A stretch of DNA of 64,000 nucleotides from Euglena gracilis (taxonomy: Eukaryota; Euglenida; Euglenophyceae; Euglenales): positions 80,410,474 to 80,474,473 of the forward strand of contig CP154956.1 in assembly GCA_039621445.1 (NCBI GenBank), in the 5' to 3' direction. Numbering within the stretch: the stretch's first letter is position 1; each line of letters starts with the position of its first letter. The notes under the pieces were generated by a model. The model made no database searches. It saw only the letters and a list, made by a program, of their open reading frames with translations, and was not told where the DNA came from. Below, one piece after another: positions 1 through 23,641 of this stretch. Both the position numbers and the translations under genes were made by a program.

Positions 1-641
1 TTTTTGCAATTTTTTGCAAAAATTTGAAATTTTTGACTTTTTTGAAACGTACATTTTCCTCATCATTCTACATAATTTCTTCAAATTTGGTGCCATTTTT
101 GCATGTTTTTGGGTAATTTTTGCATTTTCGTGATTTTTGCGCATTTTCTCTCGGATTTTGCACATTTTTGCGCATTTTCTCCAAAAATGCGCATTTTTTG
201 CGCATTTTTTGCGCATTTTTTCCGAGGCCGGGCGAGCGCATTTCCCCCCCCTGCAAACAGGGTCAAAATAAAAAAAAATAAAAAAAGCCAACAAATGTAT
301 TTTTGATGTTTTGATGGATGGGCGACAGCCCAAATGCCAGAAACCAGTACCCCCCCCCCCCGATGTCGACCTCATTCCACCGAGAAACCTCGATTTTTTT
401 GGACCGTTTTTCCTGGTGTGGATTTTTTCATTGAATTTGCTGGGATGGGATTTTTGTACATTGAGGACCGCCCTTTATGCCCTCTATGTGCACACCAATG
501 TATATCCTGTTAACCACAACGATTCTGCTCACTGCCATCGACTGCATTTCTCCCCACTGCCTATTGGGCAGAGTGTGTCAGTTTATTAGGAATTACTCAG
601 TTTGCAGCACCCACTCCCCCCCCTCCCGTGGCGTCCCTCAG
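1..641. other. Intron/unassigned, T-rich low complexity
   Basis: No coding exon seen before the acceptor at 640-641. Positions 100-230 consist of imperfect short repeats of the type GCGCATTTTT, related to the palindromic GCGC repeats near the right end of the window. A C run lies at 351-361. The stretch is probably intron of the gene whose last exon follows. Confidence 0.5.
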
Positions 642-785
642 AGTCTGGTGGACGCACCGGAGATCGACCCACAGCTCACGACGGAGCGGTACCAGCGGAC
701 CGAGGAGCAGGATGAGGACCTCGGGATCACCGCCCTCCGGGAGCAGGAGCAGCGGGAGGCGACCTCGGCCGCGAACCACACGTAG
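642..785 (+). CDS. Last exon of an unrecognised gene
   Basis: An AG acceptor (CCCTCAG, ending at 641) is followed by 47 codons with strong G/C preference at third positions, closing on TAG at 783-785. The peptide is acidic and rich in Glu and Gln (for example EEQDEDLGITALREQEQ) and predicts a helical, soluble C-terminal tail. It matches no family I recognise. The rest of the gene lies left of the window. The two alternative frames give Arg/Ser/Pro-rich shadow peptides, which is why this frame was chosen. The terminal-exon call is inference from codon bias and the stop; no polyadenylation signal was identified. Confidence 0.55.
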   Translation, partial: SLVDAPEIDPQLTTERYQRTEEQDEDLGITALREQEQREATSAANHT

Positions 786-3156
786 CCCGGCGGCGGCGCC
801 GCTGGTGTGTCCTCTCTGCCACGATGGGAACTGACCCAGTCACAGGTCGCCCACCCCGGCTCTCCTCTCTTTGCATTATGCCATGTTGTTTTCCCTCGAA
901 GTTGCGTTTGTATATTTTTTGTATTGCCTCCAGGGAGTCGCTCTTGCTGAAGGGTGCCAAAACCAACACAGCACCTTTTTTTTTCTTTCAGCCAGGAGCT
1001 CCCAGCCGGGCTCCCCCCCCCCCCCCCCAGTCGAGTGAAATAAAGTTAGGGCTAACCTGGCACAGTTGGGCTGGAGGGAAAATTTTTTCGGCGCAAAGCA
1101 CCGAAGTTTCTGAAAAGGGGGCAAATCGGTTTGATAATGGTGCTTTTGAGATATTTTTAAGGTTTGACCTCAAAAATTTGGCGGAAGGATTGCTCTCCAG
1201 CTGGACCTGGGGGCTTTGGGGTTAGTTTTTTTTTGTGAGGTTTTAGGCACCCGCCCCCCCCCCCCCTTTGCCCACCGACCACCCTTGAGCGCTGACCATC
1301 CCCTGGTTCACTACCCCCCCCCCCCGGCTGGGGGTTCTAGGTCATGGGGTGTCTATCCCCTGGGGTTGTAGGAACCCGACCGGTGGGCGGGGGGGGGGGG
1401 GCACCAGCCAGGTCCTGCTTGGCAGCCGGCCGGACCCCCCAGACCCCCACCCCTTGGGGGAGGGGTCCAACCAGCACTTTTGCTTTACCTGAACCTGGCT
1501 GGGCCCCCGGGGGTCCCCAAGGAATTCCTCAGCGGCCTCCACGTGTTTTCCAGGCTCAGGCCGTGCCGTGGTGGCCACCCGCCGCTTATTCGGCTGGTGC
1601 GGTTGGGCCCACCCCTGGCTGGCGGACATCAGACTTGCAGCGGCGTTGCACCCGCCCATGCCCCTTCACCTCTCCCAGGCTTCTGCTTAAGGGATTGCAG
1701 TACTCCCCCCCCCCCGGGGGGGGGCTGGACTGCAGCTAGTCCAAATTTGGCTAGTGGGATTTCTAGCAGACCCCCCGGGGGGGGTCTGCTAGCAGGGCTA
1801 GCTAGTGGAATTTTTTTTCCAGTGATCGGTGCGAAGCACCGGTTTTTTTTGCGACCCCTAAAAATGGCCAAAAATGCCCGTTTTTGGCCATTTTTGGGAA
1901 TTTTTGGAACAAAATCAGCCAAAAACCTATTAAAAACCTCATTTCCACCTCGGCGCACAGCGCCGGAGGAATTTTTTTTCCAGTTGGGGGGACCCCCCCC
2001 CCCCCCCGGGGGGTCTAGCTAGTCCATTTTTTCCAGTGTCTAGCCGATTGGCTAGCCAGTACCCCCCCCCCCCCTTAGTTGCACTAAGGCTTCTTGTCTG
2101 TTTATGGCCGGCGCTAACTTCGCTTCTGGCCCAGATTGCTGTGTGGTGAGTGGCCAGGTACCCCTTACACCAGTGCTCTTTTGTTGCTCCGCCTGGCCGG
2201 GTGAGCAACTCTGGTGCAATCCCCCCCCCCCCCCCCCCCCGGGGGCCTTAAGTAAAAGCCTGACCTCTCCTCCACTATGTGGCCTGGCTTTCGGCGCCAG
2301 TCACCTGATGCGCCCCATGTGCATTTGACCGTGGACCTCTCAACTGGCTTTGCCAGGTGGTCCTGGTTGCGATGCAGCATTGGTGCTGTGTCAGCTTTTC
2401 GGAATTTAGGGTGGCAGGGTGGCAGGGGGGGATACATTTTACCGGATCCGACCAGGCAAACAGGAAAATGGTGGCTTAAGTTTACTGAAGACTGCTCGGA
2501 CAGAAAAGAAAAAAGAAAAGAAAGGGTTGGTTCTGGGGATGCTGCCGCCAAAAGGCAACCAACCACAGCAGATTTCTGTCATCTCCCACCGTCCAAGACA
2601 AAAATGTGGCCCATTCCCTGTCTGAACACCGCATTTCTGGAACACGAGCATTTTTGCGCACTACATTTGGCAAGGTGTCTTTGACGTGCCACCCATGTCA
2701 ACGGTGCCAATGGGACGTTCCTTGACCATTTTTCTTTCTTTGGCGGGGAGGGGGGCAAGGTCAGAGAGGGAGTGGCAGGTTTCCCTCCAACGCTCAAACC
2801 TCTCAACCCCAAGGTTCTTGAACAAGGCCTGGTCTGTTTGTATTTTCCTGATTTCCTTTTCATGCACACCTCGTTTGAGCCCTCCCAAAAGGTAAAAATA
2901 AAAATGTCACTGTTTTGGCGGGATGCCCCCCCCCCCCCCGCCCTCACGTCGCACCCAAACCTGACCCACCCTTCCACGTTAGGCCCGTAATCAATTTTGT
3001 CCTTCCCCACAAGAGGCCCGGTTATTTATGCTGGACTGCAAAGCTGGACACCCAAATGAGCCACCACAACAGCAATCAATGATGATGGCGATGTTGCCAA
3101 GTGGCGTCCTGTCCTTAGCGAGACGGTGTAGTGCATCATGGGCTGCCCTCCCAGCC
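786..3156. other. Intergenic, repeat-rich
   Basis: No exon could be supported. The stretch holds many C runs (1012-1028, 1253-1266, 1314-1325, 1998-2008, 2221-2240), a repeat copy at 1700-2110 shared with 10600-11030, and otherwise unique sequence of mixed composition. Confidence 0.5.
1700..2110 (+). repeat. Repeat family L, copy 1
   Basis: Direct repeat of 10600-11030. Both copies contain, in the same order, CTAGTGGGA/CTGATGGGA before a T run ending in CC(A/T)GT, a stretch of AAAATGGCC-like sequence, CACCTCGG(C/T)G(C/T)(A/G)CAGCGCCGGAGGA, a polyC/polyG block, and a tail with GGCTAGCCAGT followed by CTTCTTGTCTG. The ends were judged by eye. Probably a non-autonomous transposon; no duplication of flanking bases was found. 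Confidence 0.7.
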
Positions 3157-6100
3157 ATGTCTTCCACCCAACTCCTGGACCTTGCAATGGCCGCCCTGGT
3201 CCCCGCCGGGGGTGTGTTGGCGTACGTACGAAAGGGGAGCGTTCCATCCCTCGTGGGCAGGAGCCTGACTCGACTTTTGTTTCAAAAAGTTGTACAATAT
3301 GCTATTTGTCACTTCTGCTCCGTGCAACTGAGAAATCTACTACATAGCAAAAGGTTCAGGCGGCGATTTTGAGGATCCCGGTGCGCACGCGGTGCGATGC
3401 ATGGTGCGCACGAGGTGCAGTGGATATATTGTGTACCCGTCCTGGTTTCATCAAAAAAAAAAAACAGGACACAAAAACGGCCCCAAAACGGCCATAATTC
3501 CAGAATGTGTCCTGGATTGGGCGATTGCACAAAAATCAATACTTTCTTACTGAAATGAGTTGTTTCCACCAACTGCAGGAATTTGCCACCCAATGTTTCT
3601 TATGTGTGTATCTTTGTTCTAATAATTTCTCATGCCTCATCTGTTTTTTTTCCCATGATGAAAAAAAGTCCAAAAAAGACTCCTGAAGTGTCTGCAACAA
3701 GATGGATACCATCGCTTTTTTGGTTGCACGAAAAATCACAAATAATCATGAATAATGATGAATAACCACAAATCAGAATCCAGGATCGTCAGCACGAATT
3801 TGTGGGAATCCCTTTATAACAAACATTAGGTTCTTGGCACCAGAACTTTGGTCTCAATTTTCAAAAATGTTCCAAAATAATGGATTTGTAACAAAAATGG
3901 TGAGTTGAAGCCAGATTAAATGATTTTTATCAAATTACAAAATTGTAACCAAATCGACATATTTATCATCAAAGGCAAGGTTTTTGTCCCAAGGTTCACA
4001 ATTTGCCATAATTTAATAATGATCACATATTATAATATATATAAAATATTAATATAACAACATAAATAGAATATTAAATAATAAAATAAAAAGTATAAAC
4101 CCCAAAATTTAAAGCCTCCCCCCAAATATATACCCCCCCTCGGAGGTTTCGTTGCCGCCCAAATAGAAAGCCCCCCCCCCCCGACGTGGAGCCAGACGCT
4201 AGTACCATTCAGGAAAAAGTTGAAAAAATTTGGGTGGATCAACATTGTTTTTTTCACCAGAAACACTCCATTTTCATTTTTGAATTAAAATTGGAGATTC
4301 ATGCGAAAAATAGGAGGCACACAACGAAATTTTTGCATAAATTGGTTATTGGCCGCAATTGAGGGCCGCCGAAGGTCATAGAGGCTACCTGAAAAAGTTT
4401 GATTTTCCCCCAAATATAAAGCCCCTCTGAGGGTCTTGAAATCCCGTCCAAATATAAAGCCAGGGGGGGCTTTATATTTGGGGGGTAATAAAGTAAAATA
4501 AACTCTTTTTCTCTGGGTAAATTACAAGTGTGGCAATTTTATTTTTTGGGTGGTGAATTCCTTGTTTTAGGTGGCCAATCCTCAAAATTTTGGAGAACAA
4601 ATTGTTTTGGTGGCTTACTCCTGATTCAGTTTGGTGACCCCCATTTTTGTGTAAACTTTTGAGTTTCCGGATGAAAACATTTCGTGAACACTTGCCTTTT
4701 TTAGTGTCACAAGCCTAATCATTTTTTTGTGGCAAATTCTGAACGTTGGTGGCCAATTTGGATTGGCCGACAAATCCTTGATTTGGTGTGTCAAAATCCT
4801 AATTTATTGTGCTTATTATTGGGCGATGTTCATTAAACCCCATTTTGGTCACCTTGGGCCAAAATTTTTTAATCAGTGTGGGAAAGCATTGGACCACAAG
4901 TGGCTCCAAAATAAATTCAGGGTTGTCCAACGGTTTTGCACAGGTATCTATGGATCCGGCCATTGTCAGAGCTGAAATATCTCAAAGAGGGGATCCAAGC
5001 CATAGATTCATTTAACACCTGTGTGACCCACCCCCAGGGTGGTGGTGGGTGAGAGTGGGTGGGTGGGTCGGGGCCGCTGCGGGGGGGGGGGGGGCACTAT
5101 GGGTCGTTTTTTTCCTGCCCAAAGGCCGGATAATTTTTTACAATGCGTTTTCGGCCAATTTTGGGGGTTTTTTGGAAGGGGAAACACAAACGAGTTTTTT
5201 TGCGTTTTTTTTTTGCCTGTTTTGACGTTGGCAAGCTTTGTGTTTTTTTCCCGTTTTTTTTGCTGTTTTTTTCCTGGCGTTTTTTTTCCTGGCGTTTTGG
5301 TTTTTTTGGGGGGTTTTGCTGGAATTTTTTTTGACTATGATACCAAAAAATTTGACAGTTTTTTGTCATATTTCCATTTTTAGGCCACAAAATACTTATT
5401 TTTTATGCAAAATGAGAAAATTTCCCCAGCATAGCCAGAAATTTTTCCAAGTCCTCTGCAGCAGAAAGTGTACATTGGGGGGGCTCCTAAAGGATTTTAT
5501 GTGCAATCTGTGTTGTTTTACGTTGTTGTTTTTTTTGCTTTTTTTGTGCTTTTTTTTGCCTTTTTTGTGTCGCATTTTTTGAGGATGCATGTTGTGTTGT
5601 GTCCCCCCCTCCCCTGTTTTGGGTTGGTGGGTGGGTGGGTTTGCCTCCCGGCACTTTTCCCAGGCCACCCACCCACCCATAACCCCCCCCCCCCCCACCA
5701 CATTCCCAACTGCCATGTCTGGCGTGTGGGGGTCTCACACACATTTGTGTAATATGGTTCACAAAATTGTTGTGAAGAATAAAATACGGGAAGGCAGGAG
5801 GGTTCGGATCATAGATTCACTTATTGACTGACTGGTCCTGCACAGCCTGATGTGCGCGTTGGCAACTTCTGCCACACATCAATTTACCTCAAAGGGTGCT
5901 TGCCAGGCCTCTGGGGCTGGGTGGGGTGGGCGTGGGCTTGGCATACGGCCTCGCCGCCTACCTGGCGGAAGAGCAGCCCAACGCCGGGTACACCGTCGGG
6001 GCTGTGGCCTCCCTCGCCTTGCCCAGCCGCTCGCTGAGGGACCCTGGATTACACCGAGTTTCTTTCAGCAAAAACGGAACCGACCCTGTCCGGCTGGTTT

Positions 6101-7407
6101 TCATGTTCGTTTGCTGGGTGTCCAAAAACCCACTTGATGCCAATCAAAGTACTTTTTAAGAGCATATGTTTTGCAGCCACACACTATTTGCCCTCCGGAG
6201 GGGGCACCAATATGGTGAATCCAGGGTCCGCATTTCTCACAATTTGGTGTTTCCCCTGAAGATTATCATACCATTCATACTTCCCAGTGCGTATTGGATC
6301 TTTGGGGTTAGTGACGGGGTTGGGGCGCAGGGATTCCGGGGCTGGGCTTGGGCTGACAATTTGGGCTGGCTGGTTGGCTGCCCCCCCCCCCCCACTGGCT
6401 ACTGGGTGGTCTGCATCCCTCCCTGTATGTGGGCTGACTCTCACGAGTATTTATAAATCAGACAAAATAATCAGGGAAGAGAGGCACACAAAATTTTAAA
6501 ATTATAAGTCAGTTGCATGAAAAGCCTCAGTGGATAAATTGGAAAAACCTGAAAACCCAGAGAATCCCTGAAGGTCTGGAGCCTGGAATAACAGTGTCAG
6601 TCAGGTCCATGGCGATGCCAATGGGTACGGCTGAATGCTATTCACAAGGCATTTGTAGTGATTTTTTTTTTCATTTCGGATAATTCATTTATGTAACCTC
6701 CCTTGCACCTCATATCGGCTCTCTTACTCTCTCTGCCAGTTGTCCACTTTGTTTTCTGCTCTGACTATTTTTTCAAATCGAAGCATTTTTAAATCATTTA
6801 GCAGAGGGTCCTGGAATACATTACCAGAGTATTCTAGAATAGAATCATGAATACTTTTTTTGAGGCAAACCGGAATACCTCGCTTATTTAGGTTCGGGCT
6901 AGGACGCATATGGCATAAAGTGGAGCCCCCATACTTAAGGGACATTTGTGGGAAGGGTGTGTGGGGGGGTGTGGGGTGTGTGGGGGATGTGTGGGGTGTG
7001 TGGGGGGTGTCCGGAAACATTGGGTGTTGGATGCCACTGGTTGCACAGGAAAGGGATCTTGTTATTTTGGTTCTCCCCCCCCAGAGGCCGAAAACCGAGT
7101 AACTCAGAAAATGACCCAAAAATTGCTTGTGTGGGATACTGTGGGGGTGTGTGCCGGGGGTGTGGGTGTGGGGTGGGGTTGTGTAGGGGTGTAGGGTAGT
7201 GTGTGGGGGTGTGTGGTGGGGGGTGGGTGCCTGTGTGTGGGGATGTGTGGGGGTGTGGGGTACTGGGGGTACTGTGAGGACACTCTGTTAGGAAGAGGGT
7301 ACTTGTTCAGGGCTGCCTTATCTTGAATTGAGTGGCTGGCCCCATCCATCATTGGGCTCTTGCGATTCCGCAAGACTGGAAAGTTCATGCCGGCAGGGTT
7401 GCTTTTG
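3157..7407 (+). CDS. TMEM14-family membrane protein (3 exons recognised)
   Basis: Small integral membrane protein of the TMEM14 / UPF0136 family. Animal members are mitochondrial inner-membrane proteins linked to porphyrin transport, plant relatives include chloroplast fatty-acid exporters. Exon 1, 3157-3252 (in-frame ATGs also at 3079 and 3028), encodes GGVLAYVRKGSVPSL, the first helix and the family hallmark loop. Exon 2, about 5907-6015, encodes the next Gly/Ala-rich helix (GVGVGLAYGLAAYL) and the start of the third. Exon 3, about 7333-7407, encodes RFRKTGKFMPAGLL, the very conserved GKFMPAG signature, ending at a GTGCTG donor. The last helix end and stop were not found. The exon 1/2 junction does not resolve as a clean in-phase GT-AG pair, so boundaries are approximate. 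Family assignment rests on two diagnostic motifs in the correct order and spacing. Confidence 0.75.
4080..4490 (-). repeat. Repeat family C, inverted copy
   Basis: Reverse-complement partner of 16095-16460. Both have several blocks reading AAATATAAAGCCCC on one strand or its complement, then an internal section with GACCCTCAG, CTCTATGA..TT, CTGAATGG(C/T)AC and a second set of AAATATAAAG-type blocks at the far end. The AAATATAAAGCC blocks in both orientations make the element able to fold back. Likely a non-autonomous inverted-repeat transposon. Confidence 0.7.
5150..5610 (+). repeat. Repeat family K, copy 1
   Basis: Direct repeat of 24115-24505. Shared landmarks are a TTTGCTGGA(A/G) segment, CAAGTCCTCT, GGGGG(G/A)GCTCCTAAA(G/A)GATTTTA followed by TGCAAT(C/T)TGTG, long T runs interrupted by GCGTTTTT-type steps, and TTTTTTGAGG(A/T)..CATGTTGTGTT before a C run. 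A third diverged copy may lie at 15590-15840. Confidence 0.7.
6016..7332 (+). other. TMEM14 intron 2
   Basis: No exon supported. Contains GT/GGGGTGT-rich low complexity at 6950-7010 and 7140-7275, and C runs near 6380. Otherwise featureless. Confidence 0.5.
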
Positions 7408-8481
7408 GTGCTGGGGGCCATGCCATTGCCTTGCCCCACGCCCTTTTTTTCAATGTCTTTCGGGTTGGCACCTGTCATCGCCCCCCCGCCATCAAGGATG
7501 GACATTGGATATCGGCCCTTATTGACGACCTTGAATTTATCGGGTCCCGAAAAAATATCGTGAAATATAGGCTTCATTGGGGGGGGTAACGTACTTGTTT
7601 TTTGTTGTTGTTTTTGGGGCGATTTTGGGATTCTCCAGGACACATATATATCGGGGTACAAAAGGATCATATCGGTTTTGTGGACTTTTATCGAGGATAT
7701 CAGGATGTCAATCTATCCAAATTTATTGGGACCCCCCCTAAATTCGATATGAATATCCATCCTTGCCCCCATGTTGTCCGCCAGGTCCTGGGAGGTCAGG
7801 AGGCGGAGGCAAGCAGGAATCCTCTATGCATCGAGCCCAAATTGGTTGTGGTGCTCAAGTGCAGACTGCTTTCGATTCTGTGCCCTGAAATGTGGAACGT
7901 CGTCCACCCGTTCCCACCCTGGGCAACGGCTTGTCGGGGGTGCTGACAACCGTCGCCAACGGCTCCAACATCATCTGACCGGCGCTGCCGTCCCTCCAAC
8001 CCTCTCGTGGGACGCAGCGAGGCCTTCACAGCATTTCCCACCCCAGCCTGGCCTCCTGACCGCCACCCGCCACCCCATTTACCTTTTGCCACCGTTCCAC
8101 AAAGCCATTCTCCTGCCCAGGCATTGCCCAGGCATTCCAGGCAGCCCTGTTTTTCTCTGTGTCCCCTGCTGGGGAGTCTGCATCCTCACCCGGAAGCGAC
8201 CTCCTCCGTGGCAATTGGCAGCAGTTCTTCTGAATGGAAGCAGGCCCAGGCCCTTTCCGCCCCATTGCTCCTTTCACATGGGCTCATTTCACAAAAGTTG
8301 CCAAAATGACTGAAATGGTCGGCAGAAAGGAGCGTCATAAGGGTTGAGCTCCCAAGAGACAAGATCTCTTCTTTTGATCACCGAAATACTTATAATATAT
8401 CTGCAACTTGGAGGCTCATGTATAATAATAATATAATATAATGTATAATGTAATGTATAATATGATAATAATATAATAATG
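7408..8481. other. Unassigned stretch after TMEM14 exon 3
   Basis: The missing TMEM14 C-terminal exon should lie here if the gene is complete. An open + frame runs 7771-8313 but lacks third-position bias and family motifs. A candidate acceptor precedes GTCCTGGGAGG near 7785; I could not confirm it. AT-rich repeats of ATAATATAAT type occur at 8428-8480. Confidence 0.4.
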
Positions 8482-9060
8482 GAGGCTCTGAAAAAAAAGC
8501 AGCACGTGGCAGATAGAAAAAAATGCAAATCTTTCGTGAAAGAGGTAGAATTCTGTCGCCACGTGCTGGGTGGTGGACAACGGAAAGCTGCACTGGGAAA
8601 CTGATGGCTTTGGAAAAATGGGAGGAACCAAAGACGGTCACAGCCCTACGGTCATTCCTGGGATTAAAAAACTACTTACATCCCGGGGTACACAGAATTG
8701 GCTGCAGAGCTGATGGAAAAACTGAAGGTGAAAAAGGGAGAAGGAAAAAAGGAAGCCTGACACCTGTCTTTTTCGGTGAAAAACAAAGAATGGCCTTCCA
8801 GACCATGAAAGAAAAACTGCTGGGAAGCCTGAAACTGCAAAAAGTGAAGCCAGACAAACAGTTCATACTCAGGGTGGATGCAAGCGGCAGAGCCGTAGGT
8901 GCGGCTCTAAATTAATTTGCTGAGGACACAGCTGAAAAACCAGACGCAACCACAGCCATGTCCAAAAAAAAAGTACCAGCGGCTTTTTGTTCGAGAAAAC
9001 TGACAGCCGGGCAGGTTCGCTCGTGGTCCCCTAGTGTACGTCCAACCTTTCCTCGCTTTC
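8482..9060 (+). pseudogene. Decayed Ty3/Gypsy retrotransposon polymerase fragment
   Basis: Fragment of the pol gene of a Ty3/Gypsy LTR retrotransposon, covering the end of reverse transcriptase, the connection region and the first part of RNase H. Recognisable blocks in order are the thumb-side motif around TVTALRSFLGL (about 8635), a lysine-rich linker, FFGEKQRMAFQTMKEKLL (about 8780), the RNase H start LRVDASGRAVGAAL (8869-8910, with the first catalytic Asp) and, in a shifted frame, AFCSRKLTAGQV (8983-9018). A stop at 8914, at least two frame changes and loss of everything upstream and downstream show it is dead. No LTRs, primer-binding site or integrase were seen nearby. Its wording resembles Gypsy elements I recall from dinoflagellates, which is only a weak hint. 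Confidence 0.8.
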
Positions 9061-10134
9061 GCCCTTTGGTGCGCAAAAGGTAAAAGTTGGAGTAACAGAA
9101 AAATAAAATAATATAAAAGTTGAAAGCCCTTTTCCCCAATTAAGAGGCAGTGCACAAAGCAGGCGAAGGAGCCCTATGGGCTACAACAAAGAATGCCAAG
9201 TGACTTTGCTGTCCTTTCCGGACTTGAGAAAACAACAAATCAAACTTGAAAATCAAGTGAAGACAAGAATAATAAAATAGAGTACAATACCACCTGTGGA
9301 GAGGAGAACCAGAATAAGGTTTGGCTCAATGGAGCTGGGTATTCCTAATTCAGGCCGTTGGCCATCTTTAGGAATACTACCATGTAACCCCTCCCCCCAA
9401 TGCCAAACCCCGGTTTATTATCTGGGTCGCCGGGGGGTTCATTTGGCTTCTTTAAATCAAGATTTGACCGGATGATGCATCACCTGGCCCCCAACCTTTT
9501 TTTTGCACCTCAAGAATCCTTTGCACAATGGATGCTCTTCTTTGTCAGCATTCAATTTTACAAAAGTGTGTGGGGGTTATCATTTGGGCAGCTCAAGTCG
9601 GTCCTCGGGGGAGAGGGGTTGTTATTGGGGGTGTTAGCTATGCCAGGGGTTTGCTATGTTCAGGGAGCATGGTTTTTTTTTTACAACCATCAGGGTGGTA
9701 GTCAATTGTTGCTGAAGAGGTGTTATTCATTTTTTTTTTAATAATGCAACCCTCCATTGCCCACTCTTGATTCACTCTGTGGTTGGCTCGACTCCCCATT
9801 CACCCTCCACTGAGCTCACTTCAAAATCGTCGAGCAGCCCGAAATTCTACAGCTTTGTCAGACCAACTCATCTCAGGAGGTTTTTGGGGGATGAGGGGAC
9901 TCTCGTGTCGACCCGTTTGCACCTTGGAGGGTTGCGAGAGCCAACCTCAACGACACCATCCGGTTCCCTGCCGGGTCTGTCCTTTTCCCCCCCCCCCCCT
10001 GCCAGCAGCTTGAACCCCTTCCCATCCCGCCCCCTCCCCCTACCCCTTACCTATTCCCTTTGTCCTGCCTGTCAGGTGCAGGCGCAGCGTGTGTTTCCCG
10101 CCCGCCGGCAGTGTCGGCCCACAGCCGAGGAAGG
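9061..10134. other. Intergenic, nothing recognised
   Basis: An open + frame spans 9767-10207 but shows no codon bias or known motif. A C run at 9989-10000 and a CT-rich tract lead into the 5' region of coiled-coil gene A. No promoter motif could be identified. Confidence 0.4.
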
Positions 10135-21789
<11,655 letters not shown>

Positions 21790-23641
21790 ATGCCCCCTTT
21801 CGACCTCCACCACTGTAATATTACCCGCCTCTCCCCCACTGACTGCACAATTGTGCCATCGACGTGCTTTAGAACAGTGCGTTGCTTCTGGCGCAGAAGA
21901 CTGGAAGGAAAACTGCACCTGGGGTTGCACTTCTGGAAGGTAGTGAACCAGCATGTCTGAAATGTGGCAGCACTGTGCAGTTGTGGTGCGGCGCGGCGTC
22001 GATGTGTACCCACGTCAGGGTTGCGTTTACAGTTCCATGACTGGGATGGTTAGGCTTTGCTGTGGTTGGGGAGATCCATCCCTCCTCTGTGACTCTCTGC
22101 AGCTGCCTCTCTGAAGAGGGTGCATGGCTGGCCCATGGTCTGAGGGTGTCGGGTTCACTGGGGCTATCGGGCTGTGCCCTCCGGCCGTTGGGTTTAGTAA
22201 GCGCCATCCTGGAAATGCTGGATCGTGTGCTGCATGTCCCCCCGATTCCGTGGTAAATGGAGACGGCTCGATCTGTTCTGCCAGCTCCCAGACAGACACA
22301 CCACTGCCTGAAAATGCCCAAGGGTGGCCTCCAGGAGGCTTGAGGGAGAAGGGGCGAGAAGTTATCCGAATTTTCCTTTGACTAAAAATGACACCTCCAA
22401 TGGCTCAGTTGCCCCCCTCAAAACAAAAAGAAAGTCAACACCGGCATGCACAGTTGCCTCCCCCCAATGTCATTCAGACCTCAAATGTCGCCTTCTCTTT
22501 TGCTACGTCGGTCCCATCACCTTGTCGATGAAGTCGGATGACAACTGCCCCAATGAGCGCAGGGATCCCGTTGTGTGACAAGCATGGTGGGTCCCACCCA
22601 TCTGGCTGCCGGTTTTTGGCAGAAGGGGTTTCGTTTTCTCGCTCCCACGTCACAGGCGATGTCTCATTTTCGAGTCCAGAAGTCGAGTCAATTCTCTTAA
22701 AATCACGCATAGAAGTTTTGGATGGACAATTTTTTTTCTTCAATGAAAACCAACCAAATAACGTAACAATTGCATTCAAAAATCATGTGCCTCCCCTTCA
22801 AATCACAGGTTTCTTTCATAATCTTTTGGAAACTGTTTTATGAGTCCAGCAACAGCTTTTCTCACGTTTTTTTTTTACTTTCATCTCATTCCCCCCTTCT
22901 CTCACTGGGCAAAAAGAGAGATTTTGTTTGGCTTCTGATGGGTAAAACGTCTGGAACTTCATCTTACATCCATCATCTTTCGCTTCATCTGGCTCCATCT
23001 GGCTCCTAATGGATCAAACGCCCAGGTCTGACACTGCATGCATCAAGGTCATGCAGCAAATTGCATCAAGGTCATGTGTTTTTTTTGAACAGGGATTTTG
23101 AGGCAATTTGCTTTAGCGATGGTTGTGGTCCTCATATTACCTATCGTGGCACGTGTTTGTGTTGTCCCAAATCATGTTTTTTTTGTGCGTCACCAGCACA
23201 CCCCCAATGCATTTCAAATGTAGTTTTTTCCTTGTCTCCCAAAGCCACGGACAATGCTGTCGAAATGAAACAATTGGAGGGAAGTTGTACAAAATCCTTC
23301 ATTTTTCTGAGGAAAATATCAAGTAAAATGACTCGTGGATGTTTGGATCCTAGCACGTCTCCTTGGCTCCCCCGGAAACCTACAAGGTCGGCTTTTGAGT
23401 GTTTCCTTGACCAACCCCCCAAATATGAGGATTTTTGGACGAGGGTTTTCTTTGTCTTTTGTTCAGATGATGTTTTTTTCCAGGTCTTTTTTTGGTGAAC
23501 GGGAGAGGGGCTTCGATGCCCAACATATGCACGACTCATTAGGACCCGCGTTTTGCACACCGGCTGCCACTCCTCCCGGCGGAGTGATGTGTCTTGGGAG
23601 AGGCGCAGGGGGCAGGGAGGTGTGGACGGTCCCACCGCCAG
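21790..23641. other. Region between coiled-coil genes A and B
   Basis: No exon supported. If A and B are separate genes, the 5' exon and promoter of B should be here; none could be identified. Composition is ordinary, without C runs or recognisable elements between 21800 and 23100. Confidence 0.4.

Larger units (their letters stand above)
3253..5906 (+). other. TMEM14 intron 1, repeat-filled
   Basis: About 2.65 kb with no supported exon. It is AT-rich between 3780 and 4080, then carries an inverted copy of repeat family C (4080-4490), a CCCACC-type minisatellite with an associated motif (4990-5100, 5625-5700) and a copy of family K (5150-5610). Confidence 0.55.

Noticed and set aside
7771-8313. 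180-codon open frame, + strand
   Set aside because: No third-position bias, Pro/Arg/Cys-rich, no recognisable motif; possibly includes the lost TMEM14 last exon but not supportable.
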